A DNA stretch of 64,000 bases. Source: Nostoc calcicola FACHB-3891 (GTDB lineage Bacteria > Cyanobacteriota > Cyanobacteriia > Cyanobacteriales > Nostocaceae). The position numbers were made by a program, and so were the translations under genes. The first letter of the stretch is position 1; every line of letters begins with the position of its first letter. Shown here one piece after another: positions 43,801 to 52,710 of this stretch. The stretch spans positions 496,001 through 560,000 of the forward strand of contig NZ_JACJRQ010000001.1 in the NCBI RefSeq assembly GCF_014697355.1, given 5' to 3'. The notes beneath the pieces are model-generated. The model saw nothing but the letters and a program-made list of their open reading frames with translations, was not told the DNA's origin and searched no databases.

Positions 43801-46091
43801 GCTTTTTAGGAGCATACCAAAATAGTGGCCCTCGGCAGTGGAAATCCAAGGATGTGCAACTGTTGCGAAAACTAGCTGTGCAAATGGGTATAGGCTTGCA
43901 ACAGATTAAGTATATCGAACAGCTCAAGAAGAAGAATGCAGAGTTAGCGCGAACCGCAGAAGGGGAACGAGCATTGACACGGTTGGCAGAAAAAATCCGC
44001 CAAGTTCAAGAGTTAGATACGATTTTCCGCAATGCTCTACCAGAATTGCGATCGCATTTGGAATGCGATCGGCTAGCAGTGTATCGCTTCAATCCAGATT
44101 GGGGTGGGGAGTTTATTTCCGAATCCGTAAGTCGTGAATGGGTGGCTTTGGTTGGCCCCGATATCAGGACTGTCTGGGAAGACGAACACCTCCAACAAAC
44201 CCAAGGTGGACGCTATCGCCACAACGAGACGTTTACGATCAATGATATTTACACTTCTGGTCATGCCCAGTGCCATATAAAAATTCTCGAGCAATTCCAG
44301 ATGAGAGCCTATATCATCACCCCCATTATTGCCGGGAATAAGCTCTGGGGTTTGTTAGGAGCATATCAGAATGACGGGCCGCGGCAATGGCAAGATAATG
44401 AAATCAACTTGGTAACGAAAATCGGTACGCAGTTTGGAGTTGCCGTCCAGCAATCGCAATACTTACAACAAACCTTAAACAAGAATGAGGAACTGACAAA
44501 ACTGGCAGAACGGGAAGTAGCAAACGCCCGATTTTCCTATCGCTTGCCCAGTCGGTTAACAGAGATGGCGCAAAGTCATGGTAACGTTCTGGAATTTGTC
44601 CAGTTTGCCACCCACGAACTTCGTCAACTGCTAAAAGTAGATCGAGTTGGAGTTTACCGTTTTGAGCCTGATTGGTCTGGAGAATTTGTAGTTGAGTCAG
44701 TGAGTGGGGATTGGCCTAAGCTTGTAGGAACTAGCCTTGCCAAAGTTAGAGATACCTATCTCCAGTACAACAAAGGAGGGCGCTATGCCCGCAAAGAAAG
44801 TTTGCTGGTTGGCAATATTTATACTGTCGGTCATGACGAATGTCACATTCAATTATTAGAAATGTGGGGAACTAAAGCCTACATGATTGCTCCGATTTTT
44901 CAAGAAGATCGGTTATGGGGGCTGATGGGAGTTTATCAAAATAGCGCACCGCGCCAGTGGGAGCAATCAGAGGAGGATGTTCTCAACCAAGCCAGCGTCC
45001 AGATTGGTATTGCTCTCAATCTTGCAGAGTACTTGAAACAGGTGCGTACTCAAGAGCAGCAACTAGCAGAAGCAGCAGAGCGCGAACGCAATGCCCGAGA
45101 AAAACTGCAACAAGGAGCAATGCGCGTTCTCATGGCTTTGGAACCATCCTTCAGAGGCGATCTCACCGTTCGAGCTCCCTTATCTGAAGATGAAATTGGC
45201 ACGATCGCCGATGGTTACAATACTACGATCCAAAGTTTGCGAGATTTAGTGCGACAAGTGCAGATTGCCGCTAGCAAGGTGAGTGAAAATTCCAGCCATA
45301 ACACCACCTCAGTAGTACAACTATCTGACCAAGCTCAACAGCAGGCAGAACGGCTCGAACACGCTCTGGAACAATTACAAATGATGGTAACTTCCACCCA
45401 GATAGTCGCTGCTGATGCCCAAAAAGTGGGACAGGCGGTTCAAAGAGCTAATAGCACCGTCCAAGCTGGTGATTCCCTGATGGAAAAAACCGTAGATGGC
45501 ATTTTGGAGATTCGGGAAACCGTGTCGGAAACAGCGAAGAAGATTAAACGCCTCGGTGAAGCTTCTCAGAAAATCTCGAAAGTAGTGAGTTTGATTGAAA
45601 ACTTTGCCACTCAAACTAATTTGCTGGCACTCAATGCGGCGATCGAGGCTACCCGCGCCGGGGAGTACGGTAAAGGCTTTGCGGTGGTTGCAGATGAAGT
45701 TCGTTCCCTGGCTTATCAGTCAGCGAGTGCCACCACAGAAATTGAGCGACTCGTGCAAGAAATTCAAAGTGGAACCAACGAAGTTACCGAAGCAATGGAA
45801 GTAGGGATTACCCAAGTTGTCCAAGGCTCGAACTTAATCGATGAGACTCGTCATTCCCTGAGTGCGATCGTGGCAGCTACCAACGAAATTGGCGGACTGG
45901 TACAAGGAATTACTCAAGCAGTTTCCACTCAAAGTCAGCAATCTCAGATGTTGACAGAGGCAATGATGGATGTTTCGGCCATCGCCCGCAAGACTTCACA
46001 AAGTGCCATCCACATTTCCGAGTCTTTTGAGGAACTACGGATGACTTCACAACAACTGGAAACCAGCGTTAGCCAGTTTAAAGTTGACTAG
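40845..46091 (+). CDS. ptxD: Soluble methyl-accepting protein with seven GAF (cyanobacteriochrome-type) domains
   Basis: A 1748-residue protein without membrane segments. Seven GAF domains run from ~85 to ~1410. Each of GAF2-7 has the bilin-Cys position, at residues 387, 594, 777, 960, 1143 and 1333, with Tyr (GAF2-5) or His (GAF6-7) following. GAF1 lacks it. Spacing between the Cys of GAF3-6 is 183 residues. A HAMP-like region (~1430-1480) and an MCP signalling domain (~1500-1748, [20 protein letters not shown]) follow. No DXCF motif is seen, but GAF2-3 have extra Cys in an insertion. Seven GAFs match PtxD, the Nostoc phototaxis photoreceptor. Confidence 0.92.
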   Translation: MVAQHNLRSSQPHSNFSNGYQETDNGHTVNVPAKQQITSTLEELRNELDQADWVETGPLRERIRKLKELVSVLPYQDGGDGLEVEQVEAIASKIRQFSDLDTLLATAVMEVQSALQADRVLVYEFTNPTLGIVAAEAMRDGFTPMLKEKLPAVTFGLGSAKLYQQEKLAAIADTYTASLSPYQKQLVDRFQIGACVSLPILAKDGVWGLLVVQQCTAPRQWQNAEIQLLKLIAQELQAQLQVAAIQATLQQEVEKDQILTGVANKILQSKDVDTIFRVATQEVRQSLKCDRVAIYRFQPDWSGEFVAESVGSEWVSLLEEQRNNPAIVKNVNYCSVRNFADEGGLVGTTGRSPSADSYIQHTQGKTFHRGQIYRVTNDIYSAGFSDCYIKVLETYQAKAYIIVAIFQGEKLWGLLAAYQNSQPRQWKDSEVRLMVQVASLSGIAIQQLQYQQQLSHRSEESAKLVERERTVFGIIEKIGQAMDLRTLFRITTQELRRFLKCDRVVIYQIYPDWSGEVIAESVAAGWPSLLEMQEQDSILKTGLISSERCNVKDYGSPVKPDADTYLKETQGGVYTKGTRFRKVNDISAAGFSPCYLETLEKFQAKAYINVPIFRAGNLWGLLAAYQNSDVRKWTEEEIGALLQIGEPLSIALQQAEYIEQLRLKNLEMTQVAEVENAIARMTDRMRNSQQLETIYRTTLAELRQLFKCDRLAIYRFNSDWSGEFIAESVGSDWVPMVGPDIKSVCQDEHLQQTQGGRYRNNETFVVNDIYTVGHAQCYIDLLEEFQVKAYTIAPIFAGNKLWGFLGAYQNSGPRQWNSEEVRLLTKLGIQLGLSVQQAEYIEQLKTKNAELARAAEEEQVLTGMVEKIRQAQEADTIFLNVLPSLRKQLQCDRLAVFRFHPDWSVEFVAEAVKDKWLSLAGSDIQTIWMDDHLQETQGGRYRNHETFVVDDIYTVGHVQCYIEILEKIQAKAYAIAPIFTGSKLWGFLGAYQNSGPRQWKSKDVQLLRKLAVQMGIGLQQIKYIEQLKKKNAELARTAEGERALTRLAEKIRQVQELDTIFRNALPELRSHLECDRLAVYRFNPDWGGEFISESVSREWVALVGPDIRTVWEDEHLQQTQGGRYRHNETFTINDIYTSGHAQCHIKILEQFQMRAYIITPIIAGNKLWGLLGAYQNDGPRQWQDNEINLVTKIGTQFGVAVQQSQYLQQTLNKNEELTKLAEREVANARFSYRLPSRLTEMAQSHGNVLEFVQFATHELRQLLKVDRVGVYRFEPDWSGEFVVESVSGDWPKLVGTSLAKVRDTYLQYNKGGRYARKESLLVGNIYTVGHDECHIQLLEMWGTKAYMIAPIFQEDRLWGLMGVYQNSAPRQWEQSEEDVLNQASVQIGIALNLAEYLKQVRTQEQQLAEAAERERNAREKLQQGAMRVLMALEPSFRGDLTVRAPLSEDEIGTIADGYNTTIQSLRDLVRQVQIAASKVSENSSHNTTSVVQLSDQAQQQAERLEHALEQLQMMVTSTQIVAADAQKVGQAVQRANSTVQAGDSLMEKTVDGILEIRETVSETAKKIKRLGEASQKISKVVSLIENFATQTNLLALNAAIEATRAGEYGKGFAVVADEVRSLAYQSASATTEIERLVQEIQSGTNEVTEAMEVGITQVVQGSNLIDETRHSLSAIVAATNEIGGLVQGITQAVSTQSQQSQMLTEAMMDVSAIARKTSQSAIHISESFEELRMTSQQLETSVSQFKVD

Positions 46092-46097
46092 CCCGTT

Positions 46098-46255
46098 CCG
46101 GGAGGGGAAAGGGAAAGGGGGAAAGGGGAAAGGGAAAGAAAAAACCTTTAACCCTTACCCTTTAACCCCTTCGGGGTGACGCTCGCAAGCTCGCTAACGC
46201 CAGTCGCTCATGGGGGAAACCCCCAAGACCGCGCTGGCTCACCTTTTCCCCAAAC
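46098..46255. repeat. Purine repeats plus CGCTCATGGGGGAAACCCCC element
   Basis: A GGGAAAGGGGGAAAGG tract is followed by TTAACCCTTACCC and by CAGTCGCTCATGGGGGAAAC (~46203-46222), a partial copy of the dispersed element found complete at 54940 and 63109. Confidence 0.7.
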
Positions 46256-46342
46256 CCAATTCTGAGTTGAAAATGCTTATCCTAACCGTATTGCCCTCCT
46301 GCCTTAACAGATAAATCTCCTTAACACCAAGCGTATTGTGTT

Positions 46343-49300
46343 ATGAACCCCGATCCCAGTAATCAAGAGCAGGCTTTTCTTGCGGAAGCGGCAGAGTTGT
46401 TGCAAACCATTGAGCAGAATCTGATCGGTCTACTTGATGAAAAAACAATAGAAAAAGTTCATGCCTTGATGCGAAGCGCCCATACTATCAAAGGGAGTGC
46501 TGCCAGTATTGGGCAAGAAACTATTCAGACAATTGCCCATCATTTGGAAGATGTATTCCAAGCGTTATACGCTCCAGAACTGGAAATCGATCCAGAATTG
46601 GGTGCTTTGCTTCTAGATGCTTATGAGTGCCTGCGAACTCCATTGAGTGCAGCCTTGATGGGCTTATCCTGCAATGAGGCAGAAATACTCGATCGCACTG
46701 CCTCAATCTTCGCCCAACTTCAACATAAACTAGGCGACTTTTTTGGTCGTGAGGCTCCGCTTCCCAGTTCCGAAGAACTTGGCTTTGATGTGGTAGAGTC
46801 AATCTTTTCCGGGAGTGTACTCCAGGATTTACAACAGCTTGAAGCTGACATCCAAAGCCAATATCCGCAACAAATTCAAACAACACTCAACTCCCAAGCA
46901 GAATTTTTTGTCGAACTAGCAGCATCTTATGGCTTATCTGGATTGGAAGAAATTGCCCAAGCGACCCTAAACGCACTCAAAGCACATCCAGACAAAGTAC
47001 TGGAAATCGCTCAGGTGGCTTTAGAAAATTTTAAAGCAGCTCAAGCAGCAGTACTTGCAGGCGATCGCACTCAAGGGGGAGAAATATCTCCACAATTGCG
47101 AGAATGGGCAATGCTCACTACTCCTGTCCCAGAACCGCAAGAGCAGCCAGTTGCGATCGCTGCCCAACCCACAGAAACATCTACAACTGAGAATCAGCCA
47201 TCCCCCCTCCTGGGTGCTAGCGAAGCGGAATCAATTTGGTCGTTTTTCCCGAAGCGGACTGATAACTCCCTACCGAAAACACCGGAGGTACTGGCACCGA
47301 TTTCTCAGGATTCGGTAGTAGCCCCCTCTGCCATAGATCGGATTTTACAGTCAATCTGGATCGGAGATCCACAGACATCCTGCCGATACTCAGACTCAGA
47401 TCGGCCAGCCTCTCCACCACCACCAAGCCTCCAGGCTCAATCATCGGCATCACTTCCCAGTATCCGAGTCGCCATAGAACAGCTCGATCGCCTCAGCCAC
47501 ACGATTGGCGAATTGCTAATCAACGAAAACCAACAAAACCTGCAATCTAACCACATCCACAAAGCAGCTCGAGACACTCTACTACAGTTTTTGTACTGTC
47601 AACAACAACTTAGTAAAGTTTCTACTTGGTCGGATCGACATCTGCTGCTTCCCGAACGCAAGCAGCGACATATGTATGTATCTCCACGCTCAGTTATCTC
47701 TGTTACCGAGGCACAATCCAATTTTGATGCCTTAGAAATGGATAACTATAGCGAGTTGCACATTCTCCTGCAAAACCTTACAGAAGACATGGTGCAATTA
47801 GGAGAACGGATTGAGGCTGTTAATGGCTTAGTTCAGCAATCTCGCTTCAGTCTCGGAAAGCGCAAGCAACTGCTTTCAGGAGCGCAGGAAGATTTGCTGC
47901 AAGCCAGAATGGTTCCACTGGGAACAGTGTTGAATCGATTACCCCGGCTGCTGCAACAGATGGTAGCAACTTATCATAAGCCAGTTGAACTCAAGCTTAG
48001 CGGTACGAAAGTACTGGTGGATAAAGCCATTTCTGAGCAGCTGTACGATCCCTTGCTGCACATGATTCGCAATGCCTTCGATCACGGCATTGAATCAGTA
48101 GAAACCCGTCGCCAGCAAGGTAAACCAGAAACCGGAACAATTACAATTCAAGCCTATCATCAAGGCAACCGCACTACTATTGAGGTACGGGATGATGGTC
48201 GAGGCTTTAACTGGGAATCCATTCGTCGGCGAGCTATAGAAAAACACCTGCTGACTCCCGAACAAGCCGCCTACACCTCAGAAGAGCAACTGGCAGACTT
48301 ATTATTTGAACCAGGCTTTTCTACCGCCAACCAGATTGGTGAGTTATCAGGCCGTGGTATCGGCTTAGATGTGGTTCGCACTCAATTGCAAACTTTACAA
48401 GGTTCGATTGTTGTGCGATCCCTTTCAGGGCAGGGAACCACCTTCATCCTGCAATTGCCTCTGAGCTTAACAACGGCACGCTTGCTCGTTTGTCAATCTC
48501 AAGGTATTACTTATGGCTTGCTGTCTGAAGGAATTAGCCAGGTTTTATTACCGCAGCCAGAGCAGATTCAAGTCCAGCAATCTTTGCACGGGCAAGGCAG
48601 TCAAAAATTCTGGCAGTGGGGAGAAGGGCAAAGTCAGCAACTAGTTCCCATCCGCACGCTTGCCAATTTGCTGGATTACAAATATCCTTTATTCACCCAA
48701 GACCAGAATTTAACCCTAAGTCCTTTTCCAGTCAAACAACGGAACACCGTCGAACCTCTGTTGCTGTTGGAAACAGAGCATCAATACTTGTGTTTGCAAG
48801 TCGATCAGATTTTAGTCGAGCAGGAATTAGTAATTAAATCCCTCGGCAGAGTCCTAACTTTACCTAGTTACATCCAAGGCTACAGTGTGTTGGGAAATGG
48901 TAGTCTTACCCTAATCGTTGACCCGTTGGAGTTAGTTCGGCAAACCTGGGAGACAGATATGATGCCGACTTCCCCGGCATCAAGTCTTGCAACTAAACTC
49001 TTGCCCGCGCCTGAGCCTGTTCTTGCTCTAGAGGGGCAGCAATCCGAGCTAACGATAACGCAACCGCAACAACAGCCAATGGAAGTTAATACAGCCGTTA
49101 CTCAACCTAACCGACTGATGGTGTTAGTGGTGGAAGATTCGGTTGTGCAAAGGCAAAGTTTGGTGCAGACACTCCAGAAAGCCGATTATCAAGTGTTGCA
49201 AGCAGGTGATGGTCGAGAGGCGATCGCGCAAATGCTGCAACACGGTGATGTCGATTTAGTGATTTGTGACATTGAAATGCCGCAGATGAATGGATTTGAG

Positions 49301-49480
49301 TTTTTAGAACACCGTCGCCAAGACGAGCGTTTGTCCGGGGTTCCTGTGGTGATGCTGACTACCCGTAGCGGACAGAAGCACCGCCAATTAGCTTTAGCTC
49401 TAGGAGCAAAAGCTTACATGACCAAACCCTATTCAGAACAGAACTTCCTAGCGGCGATCGCTGAACTGGTTAATGGGTAA
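46343..49480 (+). CDS. ptxE: CheA-type hybrid histidine kinase (Hpt-HATPase-CheW-REC)
   Basis: A 1045-residue CheA. Hpt: phosphoacceptor His47 in RSAHTIKGSAA. A variable linker carries a P2-like stretch. The HATPase has N-box HMIRNAFDHGIE, G1 DDGRGF, F box FEPGFST and G2 GRGIGLDVV. A CheW domain follows (LLVCQSQGITYGLLSEGISQ). The C-terminal REC at ~920-1040 has VLVVEDS, VICDIEMPQMNGFEF and TKPYSE. All catalytic residues look intact. With PtxD and PtxC it forms the sensory array. Confidence 0.93.
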   Translation: MNPDPSNQEQAFLAEAAELLQTIEQNLIGLLDEKTIEKVHALMRSAHTIKGSAASIGQETIQTIAHHLEDVFQALYAPELEIDPELGALLLDAYECLRTPLSAALMGLSCNEAEILDRTASIFAQLQHKLGDFFGREAPLPSSEELGFDVVESIFSGSVLQDLQQLEADIQSQYPQQIQTTLNSQAEFFVELAASYGLSGLEEIAQATLNALKAHPDKVLEIAQVALENFKAAQAAVLAGDRTQGGEISPQLREWAMLTTPVPEPQEQPVAIAAQPTETSTTENQPSPLLGASEAESIWSFFPKRTDNSLPKTPEVLAPISQDSVVAPSAIDRILQSIWIGDPQTSCRYSDSDRPASPPPPSLQAQSSASLPSIRVAIEQLDRLSHTIGELLINENQQNLQSNHIHKAARDTLLQFLYCQQQLSKVSTWSDRHLLLPERKQRHMYVSPRSVISVTEAQSNFDALEMDNYSELHILLQNLTEDMVQLGERIEAVNGLVQQSRFSLGKRKQLLSGAQEDLLQARMVPLGTVLNRLPRLLQQMVATYHKPVELKLSGTKVLVDKAISEQLYDPLLHMIRNAFDHGIESVETRRQQGKPETGTITIQAYHQGNRTTIEVRDDGRGFNWESIRRRAIEKHLLTPEQAAYTSEEQLADLLFEPGFSTANQIGELSGRGIGLDVVRTQLQTLQGSIVVRSLSGQGTTFILQLPLSLTTARLLVCQSQGITYGLLSEGISQVLLPQPEQIQVQQSLHGQGSQKFWQWGEGQSQQLVPIRTLANLLDYKYPLFTQDQNLTLSPFPVKQRNTVEPLLLLETEHQYLCLQVDQILVEQELVIKSLGRVLTLPSYIQGYSVLGNGSLTLIVDPLELVRQTWETDMMPTSPASSLATKLLPAPEPVLALEGQQSELTITQPQQQPMEVNTAVTQPNRLMVLVVEDSVVQRQSLVQTLQKADYQVLQAGDGREAIAQMLQHGDVDLVICDIEMPQMNGFEFLEHRRQDERLSGVPVVMLTTRSGQKHRQLALALGAKAYMTKPYSEQNFLAAIAELVNG

Positions 49481-49517
49481 AGGGGAAAGGGTAAAGGGTA
49501 AAGGGTAAAGGGAAGGA
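49478..49517. repeat. AAAGGGGAAAGGGT repeat
   Basis: Heptameric GGGTAAA/GGGGAAA units (about 5) fill the gap between CheA and the next gene. Confidence 0.8.
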
Positions 49518-49913
49518 ATGGAAAGGAAAAAAATTGAAACTTTTGAGGATTTAAAAGTATGGCAAAAAGGTATTGACTTAGTTAAACAAATATACATAAG
49601 GACTAAGGAAGGTGAACTGAGTAAAGACTTTGGTTTAAGAGATCAGTTAAGACGTGCATCCGTATCAATACCTACAAATATTGCAGAAGGATTTGAACGA
49701 TATTCTCGCAAAGAATACTTAAACTTTCTAAATATTGCTAAAGGTTCTGCCGGAGAAGTTCGCAGTCTTTTAAGAGTAGCGCTAGAAGTGGGCTATCTAG
49801 ACCAACCAACTTATACACAACTTTCTAATCAAGCTATAGAGTTGAGCCGTATGCTATCTAATCAAATTCAATCTATAAATCAGTCAATGCCCTTCGGGCA
49901 GGGAAAAGGTTAA
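49518..49913 (+). CDS. Four-helix-bundle protein (23S rRNA-IVP family)
   Basis: A 131-residue protein: KIETFEDLKVWQKGIDLVKQ, RDQLRRASVSIPTNIAEGFE, YLNFLNIAKGSAGEVRSLL. This is the IVP/four-helix bundle family, originally found in 23S intervening sequences, of unknown function and often near mobile repeats. It interrupts the chemotaxis operon and is bounded on both sides by GGGGAAAGG repeats; its last residues (MPFGQGKG) run into repeat sequence, so the original end may have been replaced. Confidence 0.85.
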   Translation: MERKKIETFEDLKVWQKGIDLVKQIYIRTKEGELSKDFGLRDQLRRASVSIPTNIAEGFERYSRKEYLNFLNIAKGSAGEVRSLLRVALEVGYLDQPTYTQLSNQAIELSRMLSNQIQSINQSMPFGQGKG

Positions 49914-50032
49914 AGGACAAAGGGGAAAGGGAACCCCATAACTAAAGTTAGGGGCTTGCACCCTTTCCCCCTTCCCCCTTCCCCCTTTACCCTTCCCCCT
50001 TTCCCCTTTACCCTTTACCCTTTCCCCTTGCT
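49914..50032. repeat. Inverted purine/pyrimidine tracts
   Basis: AAAGGACAAAGGGGAAAGG (49913-49931) and a long CCCCCTTCCCCCTTTACCC run (49970-50032) are reverse complements in composition and could form a long stem. Confidence 0.8.
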
Positions 50033-51058
50033 ATGCTTAACACTCCCTTTCCGTTTAAGCGATTATCTGGCGCTGTGAGCGAGCGCGACTCATTACGAGT
50101 CGTTGTTTTTGCGATCGCAGACTATTTATTTGCCCTGCCAGTTGGTGCAGTTCTCAAGGTGATGGCTTGTCCCCCTATTAGCAGTACGGTTGAAAGTGGT
50201 ATCGGGATGGTTGATTTGGGAGCGCAAACTATTACGATTGTGGACTTGCGCCAGAAGTTCATTCCGCAAGTACAAGCCCAAGAGGCGCATCAAGTTCTGT
50301 CTGCGGTTGACACTCCAGGGCGTTTCTTACTTCTGACTCAAACGCGGACTGGGGAAATTTGTGGCATTCCTGTGGACAAGCCCCCTGCCTTAATCGATAT
50401 TCCTTTGTCAGCAGTGCGTCCGGTGCCGTGGTCTTATCGGCAAGTGGCGGAGTTAAACTTTGTTAGCCACATGGCTGTTTTGTCTGTAGCACCAAACGAA
50501 GAACCACTCAAAGTCCTGCTTCTAGGGATGAGCCAGATATTGGCCGATCGGTTGGGGTTGCCCGGAACAACCCCAACCTTGCCTCCTGGGCTGACATCAG
50601 GCGAACAACGGCAAAGATTTCTCCGTTTTTCCTTGGGCGATCGAGGAAGTGGATTGCTACCATTTGACTCAATAGTGGACATTATTCATCTCGCTAGCCC
50701 AGAAATTTCCCCAGCCCCAGCCTTACCAAGTTGGATTTTAGGTTTCTATAATTGGCAAGGACAGATGCTGCGGCTGGTTGACTTGGAACATTTGCTTGGT
50801 TATGCGCCGCTTTTGAAGCGGCAGTCACGACCAGAAAAGCCAATGGTTCTGGTTCTCGAACTGCAAAATCAGGTAATCGGGTTTTTGGTGGCTCATGTCT
50901 TAGATGTAGAGTGGCAGGATTTACAGCAAGCACAATTGGCACCAACCGACTTTTCCCCAAACAAACTGCTAAATTTTGTTCGAGGTATTCTGCCGGGCGA
51001 TCGCTGGATTTTAGACACCAGAGCGATCGCCCAGACATTGCAATGGCAAACCCACTGA
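50033..51058 (+). CDS. Double CheW-domain protein
   Basis: A 341-residue protein with two CheW domains: ~20-175 (VVVFAIADYLFALPVGAVLK, TITIVDLRQKF) and ~195-335 (RFLRFSLGDRGSGLLPFDSI, WILGFYNWQGQMLRLVDLEH, VLELQNQVIGFLVAHV). Double CheW proteins can bridge receptor and kinase arrays. It starts a second set of chemotaxis genes (50033-54930) downstream of the IVP insertion. Confidence 0.88.
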   Translation: MLNTPFPFKRLSGAVSERDSLRVVVFAIADYLFALPVGAVLKVMACPPISSTVESGIGMVDLGAQTITIVDLRQKFIPQVQAQEAHQVLSAVDTPGRFLLLTQTRTGEICGIPVDKPPALIDIPLSAVRPVPWSYRQVAELNFVSHMAVLSVAPNEEPLKVLLLGMSQILADRLGLPGTTPTLPPGLTSGEQRQRFLRFSLGDRGSGLLPFDSIVDIIHLASPEISPAPALPSWILGFYNWQGQMLRLVDLEHLLGYAPLLKRQSRPEKPMVLVLELQNQVIGFLVAHVLDVEWQDLQQAQLAPTDFSPNKLLNFVRGILPGDRWILDTRAIAQTLQWQTH

Positions 51059-51061
51059 TAA

Positions 51062-51262
51062 GAGGCAGGGGGCAGGGGGCAGGGGGAACTAAAAGTACAA
51101 ACCTAACTTCGTTCCGCTCCGCTAACACCCGCAAGTGGCGTGAAAGCTCCCTTACTCCTTTTCCCTGTTGGTTGAAACCGAACTTCGTTCCGCTCCGCTA
51201 ACACCCGCAAGTGGTGTGATTTTTCCCCCTGCTCCCTTGCTCCCTGCTCCCCTGCTTTTTTA
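51062..51262. repeat. GGCAGGGGGCAGGGG tract and CGTTCCGCTCCGCTAAC duplicates
   Basis: AACTTCGTTCCGCTCCGCTA followed by ACACCCGCAAGTGG occurs at 51107 and 51180. A CCCCTGCTCCCTTGCTCCC run follows (51227-51255). No gene; the next start is a GTG at 51292. Confidence 0.75.
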
Positions 51263-51291
51263 TTTGACTTGATGCTGCCAAGGAGTTTTCT

Positions 51292-52548
51292 GTGACGATC
51301 GCAACCTTAGACCCTAATTCTGAAACCCAGCCTGTTGAAAATGAAATCCAGATAGAAGAAATTTTGGCTAATGTGGCTGTAATCAAAGCAGTCTTTCAAT
51401 CTGCTAAGGGGCCAAAGGTCGCTCAATTGCAGCAGAAGGTAAGTCAAATCGAAGCTTTTATCCAAGCTTTGGCTAAGGATTCGCCCAGTGACAACGATCA
51501 AAATGTTCGAGGGGCTTTTCAACTCCAGCGAGAACAACTTGCGGCCATCGATCGGCAAATGCAGCAGGCAAAAGGTCAAACTGCACTTTTGGAGGTTACA
51601 GTCACCGCCCTACGAGATGTTCTCAACGCCGATCGCGTTTTGATTTATCGTTTTGAGGAAGATAATCGCTCTCGGGCGATCGCTGAAGCGATACAACCGG
51701 GTTGGACATCCCTGCTCAACCAATCTCTACCGATAAATGTATTTGTTACTAAACCCGATGTTGGCGAGGGACAACACTTGCAGGGCAACCTCACTGAAGC
51801 CTTAGAACTAACTGGGCGCCAACAGCAGTTTTGGCAACGCTTTCAGGTGCAAGCTAGCCTGTGTTTGCCCTTGATTGTCAAACAACAGCCTTGGGGTTTG
51901 TTAGTTATTCATCATTGCCTCCAACTCCGACAATGGCAGGAAGCAGAGCGCAGTTTGCTACAACAAGTAGGAATGATGTTGACAATTAACTTGCGCTGGG
52001 CTGAAATAGTAGCTCCACCTGCTCAACAGCTTGAATCCCTCGATCGGTCTGACTTACTAGTGCCATTTCAGCAGGTGAGCCAGTCCGTACAAACAGCAGC
52101 AAGAATCGCCGAGCTTGCCGGCGAGCATTTAATGTCTATTCAAGATACTGTTGCTATTACTAATAAACAGCTGCAATACCTTGGTGAATTTTGTCAGCAA
52201 GCTTCTGACTTTATTCGCCTTGTGGAAGGCTTGAGTACCAAAATTCAGGTTTTGTCCTTGAATACAGCCATCGAAGCCACAAAAGCTAACGACCAGGAAC
52301 GAGGTTTGCTAGCTGCTGCCGAACAGGTGGAAATTCTCGCCCGTCAAGCCCGCGACAGCACTTTAAATATAGAGGAATGGTTCCAGGAACTCCAGGTGGC
52401 AGCAGCAGACGTTGCTTCTGCCATCGAACCGTGCGATCGCCAAATCAGTGCGGGGCTGGAGTCAATCGCGCAAATCCACGAGCAATTTAAAGCGATCGCT
52501 GACATCGCTGCTTGTACCCTCAAATCAATAGACCTCTTACAAAAGTAA
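51292..52548 (+). CDS. GAF and MCP-like signalling protein, soluble
   Basis: A 418-residue protein starting with GTG. It has an N-terminal helix (~10-105), a GAF domain (~115-235: LNADRVLIYRFEED, QVQASLCLPLIVKQQPWGLL) without the CBCR Cys, and a shortened MCP signalling hairpin (~280-410: LSLNTAIEATKANDQERGL). The tip motif is altered (EATKAN) compared with EAARAGE, and no membrane segment or methylation-rich ends are seen. It may form an adaptor for the second CheW/CheA set. Tip changes suggest altered receptor-kinase contact. Confidence 0.8.
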   Translation: MTIATLDPNSETQPVENEIQIEEILANVAVIKAVFQSAKGPKVAQLQQKVSQIEAFIQALAKDSPSDNDQNVRGAFQLQREQLAAIDRQMQQAKGQTALLEVTVTALRDVLNADRVLIYRFEEDNRSRAIAEAIQPGWTSLLNQSLPINVFVTKPDVGEGQHLQGNLTEALELTGRQQQFWQRFQVQASLCLPLIVKQQPWGLLVIHHCLQLRQWQEAERSLLQQVGMMLTINLRWAEIVAPPAQQLESLDRSDLLVPFQQVSQSVQTAARIAELAGEHLMSIQDTVAITNKQLQYLGEFCQQASDFIRLVEGLSTKIQVLSLNTAIEATKANDQERGLLAAAEQVEILARQARDSTLNIEEWFQELQVAAADVASAIEPCDRQISAGLESIAQIHEQFKAIADIAACTLKSIDLLQK

Positions 52549-52555
52549 CTTTTGC

Positions 52556-52688
52556 TCATAGGGGGGAAAGGGAAAAGGTTAAAGGGTAAAGGGTTTTTAT
52601 GAGCCGCTTTCCCCTTTACCCCTGCCCCTTATCCCCAGAGGGGACCCCACCTTCCCCTTTTCCCGACTTCTGCAAGAAGTCCATAGAA
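52556..52688. repeat. Purine and pyrimidine repeat tracts
   Basis: A GGGGGGAAAGGGAAAAGG tract (52560) and CCCCTTTACCCCTGCCCC (52610) flank the gap before the second CheA gene; the phrase GACTTCTGCAAGAAGTC recurs from 40788. Confidence 0.7.
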
Positions 52689-52710
52689 TTGTCACAAACC
52701 AGGAGTTTCG

